Source of the DNA: Candidatus Altarchaeota archaeon
GTDB taxonomy: Archaea; Altiarchaeota; Altiarchaeia; JAFGQM01
DNA length: 22,068 nucleotides
Direction of reading: 5' to 3'
NCBI GenBank assembly: GCA_016935655.1
Contig: JAFGQM010000011.1
Span: forward strand, 1 to 22,068
The notes under the pieces are model-generated. The model was not told where the DNA came from, searched no databases, and saw nothing but the letters and a program-made list of their open reading frames with translations. The position numbers were made by a program, and so were the translations under genes. The first letter of the stretch is position 1, and each line of letters starts with the position of its first letter. Of this stretch, positions 18,627 through 22,068 are shown piece by piece.

Positions 18627-18827
18627 TCAACCGTCGAAGGATGAGATAACCAGTCCCCCCGAGAATAATTGAAGATACTCCGCCCAAGACCTCTTGATTG
18701 CGTCGTCTCTTATCCCTTGCACCTGATCCCGCCAATAGACGTCCCGCAATCTCTGGCCTAACTTGTAGCCTATAAAAGCTGCAATCGCGACGGCGATTAG
18801 AACAATGATTATTGTGCCCAAGTCCAT
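18627..18827 (-). pseudogene. Truncated Holliday-junction-resolvase-related (Endonuc_Holl-like) protein
   Basis: The 66-residue product has an N-terminal membrane helix (5-22). It continues YWRDQVQGIRDDAIKRSWAE. The family I recall has a membrane helix, then IRxDAIKRSR and a nuclease domain of about 100 residues. Here the frame ends about 20 residues later, so the nuclease part is missing. Another frame continues as a hydrophobic stretch (SIILGGTGYLILRRL). Either it is a broken gene or a short membrane protein that merely resembles that start. It lies between inverted GGCTTTGTAGA / TCTACAAAGCC copies. Confidence 0.45.
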
Positions 18828-18875
18828 GCGTTAATTATGCCATCTTTAAGAAAAAGTCGGCTTAAACCCAAGTTT

Positions 18876-18894
18876 TCTACAAAGCCTAGCTTTG
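18876..18894. repeat. TCTACAAAGCC with overlapping CAAAGC-CTA-GCTTTG hairpin
   Basis: TCTACAAAGCC (18876-18886) overlaps a perfect six-base stem (18880-18885 with 18889-18894). It lies just before the UDG-like gene. Confidence 0.55.
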
Positions 18895-18932
18895 TTGCGC
18901 ACCTTTTCTGAGATGTGGCTCTAATACTACCA

Positions 18933-19508
18933 ATGGGCATTGACTCAATCCTTGATTCAATCAAGAGGGACATAGGCAATCTCGGAGTTGGAGACGAACT
19001 TCCTTGGGTTTTCCCTAAATGTGGGAATGTGAAGGGCTTTTATGGTGACGATCCTGTGGTCTTCCTTTGCCCGAACCCGAGCTTTGGCAAGATGGGGGAC
19101 GAGTGTGAGGATAGGCATCTCAAGTTCTTCTACGGACAACTAGAGGTGTATGGCTTTGCCAATGCGCACCTCACGGATTTAGTAAAGACTCGAGTGAGGG
19201 ATTTTGATATTAAGAAGGTGCTGAGGGACAAAACGGTGCTTGAAAGGAATCTGCCCATCCTCAAAAGAGAGCTTGATGAAATAAGACCCAGTCTGATAGT
19301 TCTAGTGGGGGAATCCTCATGGCGAGATAGATGGGGGCCGTGGTTTAAACGCGGATGGGGTTCAAGCATAGAGGACTTCTTAATAGACTGTTGCCCACTG
19401 GCAGAGATTATAGGGATTGTCCACTACTCGCAACAAGCCAAGGTCGGAGAAAGGCGGGATGAGCTTATAAACAAGCTTAAAGAACTAGATGCATTAGTGC
19501 ATTCCTGA
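18933..19508 (+). CDS. Uracil-DNA-glycosylase-superfamily-like protein
   Basis: The 191-residue product from ATG 18933 (a GTG at 18915 is also possible) shows the order of the UDG fold. DDPVVFLCPNPSFGKMGDEC corresponds to the first active-site loop (GxxP-type). ANAHLTDLVKTRVRD follows the second strand, EIRPSLIVLVGESSWRDRWG is the third strand and loop, and IVHYSQQ takes the place of the HPS motif near the end. Such proteins bind or process DNA with damaged bases, and many relatives are of unknown role. The catalytic water-binding Asp/Asn is not clear. It lies between two TCTACAAAGCC copies. Confidence 0.55.
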   Translation: MGIDSILDSIKRDIGNLGVGDELPWVFPKCGNVKGFYGDDPVVFLCPNPSFGKMGDECEDRHLKFFYGQLEVYGFANAHLTDLVKTRVRDFDIKKVLRDKTVLERNLPILKRELDEIRPSLIVLVGESSWRDRWGPWFKRGWGSSIEDFLIDCCPLAEIIGIVHYSQQAKVGERRDELINKLKELDALVHS

Positions 19509-19556
19509 AGAAAAAGTCGCCTGCTTGAAGAATAAGTCGGCCCAAATCAGACTTTT

Positions 19557-19567
19557 TCTACAAAGCC
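19557..19567 (+). repeat. TCTACAAAGCC, third copy
   Basis: It is preceded by GAAGAAAAAGTCGCC and GAAGAATAAGTCGG (19507-19540), themselves a near tandem repeat. It marks the right side of the UDG-like gene. Confidence 0.6.
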
Positions 19568-19583
19568 GGTCTTGTCGAAAAGA

Positions 19584-19643
19584 TTTTTATTCATTGTCAT
19601 TGAATAAAATATACAATTTTTATTCGACGTTATCGAACAAAAT
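19584..19643. promoter_or_regulatory. Tandem palindromes TTTTTATTC-N9-GAA(T/C)AAAAT before the ATPase gene
   Basis: Copy one spans 19584-19610, copy two 19617-19643, 33 bases apart. Each has arms TTTTATTC / GAA(T/C)AAAA and a nine-base centre. Each also carries a TATA-like TTTTTATT. The second ends within the start codon at 19642. They could be paired operator sites or a duplicated promoter. Confidence 0.65.
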
Positions 19644-20907
19644 GTTAGAGAAGGTCGAGCTGAAGCGGGTGCTTGTAGAGCAAAGAAGGAATATGCTTAG
19701 GAAGGACAGGGGAATCCAAAGAGAGGCCCTGAAAACTGTCGAGAAGAAGATAAAGCTACCCCACGTCGTGATGATAACAGGATTGAGGAGGAGCGGGAAA
19801 TCAACATTGTTGAGGCAGGTCATGCATGACTACTACGGGGATGAGGAATTCTACTACATAGATTTTGAGGATGAACGCTTCCTTGGCTTCGACGCCAGGC
19901 GCTTCAACGACATATATGAAGCCCTTTTGGGGCTATTCGGCGAGAAAAAGACCTTCTTCATAGACGAGATACAGAAGGTCCACAGCTTCGAGAGTTTCGT
20001 CAGGAGATTCTACGACGATGGCTTCAAGTTCTTTATAACTGGCTCCAACTCCGAGCTCCTCAGCAGGGAGTTCGGCACTAAGCTTACAGGCAGGCACGTG
20101 GACTTGGTAGTCCAGCCGTTCTCCTTCAAGGAGTTCCTGGGGATGAGGGGCTTTGGTCTAGGGAAGGACACTATCCACACTACAAGCGGGCGGGTGAGGA
20201 TAAAGGAACATTTTGATGAATATCTGGAGAAGGGCGGCATGCCGGAATACCTGCTCCACGGTGATATTGAGATACTGATGAGGGTATATGAGGACATCGT
20301 TGTGAAGGACATAATCGCAAGGTACGATATAAAGAACGACCTGCAGCTGAGGGAGCTCTACCAGTACCTCATAACGAACTTCTCAAAGAAGTTCAGTTTC
20401 AATTCCTTAAGAAGGACAATCGACCTAGGGAGCGTCGATACCGTAAAGAGGTACATCGGCTATCTCCAGGACACGCATCTGGTCAGCTTGGTGAACAAGT
20501 TCGACTACAGTTTGAAAAAGCAGCTCATAAACGACAAGAAGCTCTACGTCCTCGACAACGGTTTCATATCCGCCATCTCTACTAAGATAGCCGAGGGGAA
20601 GGGTTGGATGCTCGAGAATCTGGTTTTCAACGCTTTGAAGAGAGACAGGAACATCTTCTATTATGGAGGGAAGAGGGAATGCGATTTTATAGTGGTCGAC
20701 CGCGGCAGGATCGATGCGGCAGTCCAGGTATGCTATGAACTGACAGGGGAGAACAAGGAGCGAGAGATATCCGGCTTGGTCGAGGCAATGGACAAACTGA
20801 AGCTCAAGGAAGGACTGATACTGACTTACGACCAGGAGGATGAGATCAGGTTGGGGGGCAAGCGGATTGTGGTCAAGCCCGTTTGGGGTTGGATGTTAGA
20901 GATGTAG
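19642..20907 (+). CDS. AAA+ ATPase with C-terminal DUF4143-type domain
   Basis: The 421-residue protein has Walker A GLRRSGKST (47-55), Walker B FFIDE (105-109), a sensor-1 segment FITGSNSELLSRE (131-143) and GR at 150-151. A winged-helix-like region (about 255-330) follows. The C-terminal domain (about 330-400), ENLVFNALKRDRNIFYYGGK, RECDFIVVDRG and AVQVCYEL, looks like a PD-(D/E)xK nuclease fold. This is the widespread archaeal/bacterial AAA_14-DUF4143 arrangement, whose role is poorly known and which is often in multiple copies. The start at 19642 replaces a longer frame (19525) because the promoter palindromes lie in the extension. Confidence 0.88.
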   Translation: MLEKVELKRVLVEQRRNMLRKDRGIQREALKTVEKKIKLPHVVMITGLRRSGKSTLLRQVMHDYYGDEEFYYIDFEDERFLGFDARRFNDIYEALLGLFGEKKTFFIDEIQKVHSFESFVRRFYDDGFKFFITGSNSELLSREFGTKLTGRHVDLVVQPFSFKEFLGMRGFGLGKDTIHTTSGRVRIKEHFDEYLEKGGMPEYLLHGDIEILMRVYEDIVVKDIIARYDIKNDLQLRELYQYLITNFSKKFSFNSLRRTIDLGSVDTVKRYIGYLQDTHLVSLVNKFDYSLKKQLINDKKLYVLDNGFISAISTKIAEGKGWMLENLVFNALKRDRNIFYYGGKRECDFIVVDRGRIDAAVQVCYELTGENKEREISGLVEAMDKLKLKEGLILTYDQEDEIRLGGKRIVVKPVWGWMLEM

Positions 20908-20937
20908 CGGTATGGATGCGGAAATGGCAAAGCCGGC

Positions 20938-21804
20938 CTATGCATACCTGGGTATGAGCCCCCGCTGTTTTAGCTTTCCTGGGGTAACCCCCTTACCCGG
21001 CTCTGCGGCTCTGTCGAGGCCGGCCAGGGCGTTCACCAGACTGTCAGAAGCGAAGGCGATGCGTTCGGACCACTTCTCGAACATCGACGGCTTGACGGGC
21101 CTTTGTGCGCCTATCCTCCCGCCCATCCTGACCTTGAGATACTCCCTGACGGTCGACGGCCTGAAGGCCGTTAACCTGTCCAGGTCTCTCCGTGTGGCGT
21201 GCCTGCCCTCCGCTATCCGTACCGCGGTCTCAGCGGCCATCGCATCCGCGCCTCCTTCGTGGGCGGTACGGGCGGTATACTGCGACCAGAAAAGGGGGTT
21301 CCTCTTCACCAGCTCCCTGGACTTCTCCAAGGCCGCCCTGACCCTGTAGCTGCCTGCGTTCTCCAGGAACCTGGCCAGGTACTCCTCCACATCCCTCGGG
21401 TGGTCCATGTAGTACCTAGTTAAACGTGCCTCGTAGTTGATGGCCTCGAAGTAGTTGTGGGCGAACTCGTGGGAGACGGTGTTGAGCGCCTCCTCGCCCT
21501 TCAGTCTTTCGGAAGCCCTCCTCGAATTGAGCAGCTCCAGCCTCTTGAGGGTCTCTGCGGGGACCACAATCCTGGTCCTGCCTATGTACCTGCGCCCCCT
21601 GTTGTCGACGAGCACCTGGCTTATGTGCTCCCCCTCCTTCACAAAACCCCCCCCGCGCCTGGCCTCCTTGGCCGGGACCACCTCCATGTTCCCCAGCATC
21701 TTCTTATAGAGCCTTCTCTCCCAGCCCCTCGCGATCTGACCCCCCTGGGCCTCCGCAATCGCCTTGTAGAGCGCCCCCCTATGTCTCCCCTTGAGCTTCG
21801 GCAT
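20938..21804 (-). CDS. Zincin-like putative metalloprotease (HEFAH, HEGGAD)
   Basis: The 288-residue protein has HEFAHNYFEAI (H112, E113, H116), the HExxH zinc site. Further on is TAHEGGADAMAAE (H182, E183, D187), a plausible third-ligand motif as in other zincins. The N-terminal region is basic with a beta part (QVLVDNRGRRYIGRTRIVVP). There is no signal peptide. The start overlaps the end of scpB by 26 bases, so the two are co-transcribed. It is the second HExxH protein in the window, but I see no close similarity to the first beyond the motif. The substrate is unknown. Confidence 0.7.
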   Translation of the reverse strand: MPKLKGRHRGALYKAIAEAQGGQIARGWERRLYKKMLGNMEVVPAKEARRGGGFVKEGEHISQVLVDNRGRRYIGRTRIVVPAETLKRLELLNSRRASERLKGEEALNTVSHEFAHNYFEAINYEARLTRYYMDHPRDVEEYLARFLENAGSYRVRAALEKSRELVKRNPLFWSQYTARTAHEGGADAMAAETAVRIAEGRHATRRDLDRLTAFRPSTVREYLKVRMGGRIGAQRPVKPSMFEKWSERIAFASDSLVNALAGLDRAAEPGKGVTPGKLKQRGLIPRYA

Positions 21805-22068
21805 CTTCTTCTAAAACAGGTTCTTCCTTTAAGTCCTCCTCACTCCGGTCGCTACCCTCCTCGGGTTCCGGCTGCCACGGCAGCTCCACGCCCTCCAGGG
21901 CGAAGTATTTCCTGAACCTCCCGGTCGTGGAGATCACCTTGGTCCTGCCCTTCTTGCGAATCGTGATGAACTCCTTCTTGCGGAGCTCCTTGATATATTC
22001 GTACGCCCTGTTGCCGATTACCTCCACCACCTTGCTCTGGCTTATGGGCTGCTTGTAGGCTATCAGCG
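21779..22068 (-). CDS. scpB: Segregation and condensation protein B, C-terminal part (partial at window edge)
   Basis: ScpB is the winged-helix partner of the kleisin ScpA in the SMC condensin complex, which compacts and separates chromosomes. The frame enters from the right edge reading LIAYKQPISQSKVVEVIGNR, the well-known ScpB (I)AYxQPI motif. AYEYIKELRKKEFITIRKKG and the typical STTGRFRKYFALEGVELPW follow. An acidic tail of about 30 residues (EPEEGSDRSEEDLKEE) ends it. The 5' part is outside the window. It overlaps the zincin gene by 26 bases. ScpA and SMC are probably further right, but are not seen. Confidence 0.9.
   Translation of the reverse strand, partial: LIAYKQPISQSKVVEVIGNRAYEYIKELRKKEFITIRKKGRTKVISTTGRFRKYFALEGVELPWQPEPEEGSDRSEEDLKEEPVLEEDAEAQGET

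Noticed and set aside
20912..21349. 145-residue plus-strand frame after the ATPase
   Set aside because: It is antisense to the zincin gene that has HExxH and overlaps scpB; it has no ribosome site or domain.

Overview
The window is archaeal. It encodes the small (DP1) subunit of family D DNA polymerase, an archaeal fibrillarin and 6-phospho-3-hexuloisomerase. Many genes have an AT-rich TATA-like box 25-35 bases before the start codon and little or no leader. Tightly packed small genes, DP1 and a divergent gene set would fit a DPANN or euryarchaeal lineage, but I cannot fix the phylum from the sequence alone.

Region 1 (1-5417) is housekeeping backbone: the tail of an unknown gene, a small membrane protein, DP1 (polB), a small basic unknown protein, hxlB, a Cys-containing unknown protein, a CorA-like membrane protein without its usual GMN motif, and fibrillarin (flpA).

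Region 2 (about 5534-16676) is an accessory island with a cassette-like layout. A roughly 120-150 bp repeat occurs about ten times, always in the same orientation. It carries one or two copies of an 11-12 base motif, TGTAGTGTAAC(C), and about a dozen further single motif copies lie between genes. Between repeats sit short units, mostly on the minus strand: an orphan antitoxin-like protein, HicBA (two intact pairs and one chimeric remnant), two RelE-type toxin-antitoxin pairs, small membrane proteins, an internalin-like leucine-rich-repeat protein, a three-gene zinc-ribbon/membrane operon, a small methyltransferase, a DUF3800-like protein and tiny basic proteins. Several genes end within a few bases of the motif, and several have the motif in the opposite sense immediately before their TATA box. 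A 52-residue protein with a KGNWYAYES core and a 41-residue hydrophobic protein occur once as an intact overlapping pair and several more times as fragments. No recombinase or transposase lies in the window. The layout resembles a sedentary gene-cassette array, but the sites do not fit the canonical integron attC consensus. A MITE-like or unknown recombination system is equally possible.

Region 3 (16698-22068) returns to larger genes: a HEASH zincin-like protein, an antitoxin/RelE pair with a perfect operator palindrome, an unknown protein, a short stretch with a second flanking-repeat family (TCTACAAAGCC) around a truncated membrane protein and a uracil-DNA-glycosylase-like protein, an AAA+ ATPase of the DUF4143 type behind two tandem palindromes, a second zincin-like protein, and the 3' part of scpB, which overlaps that zincin gene.
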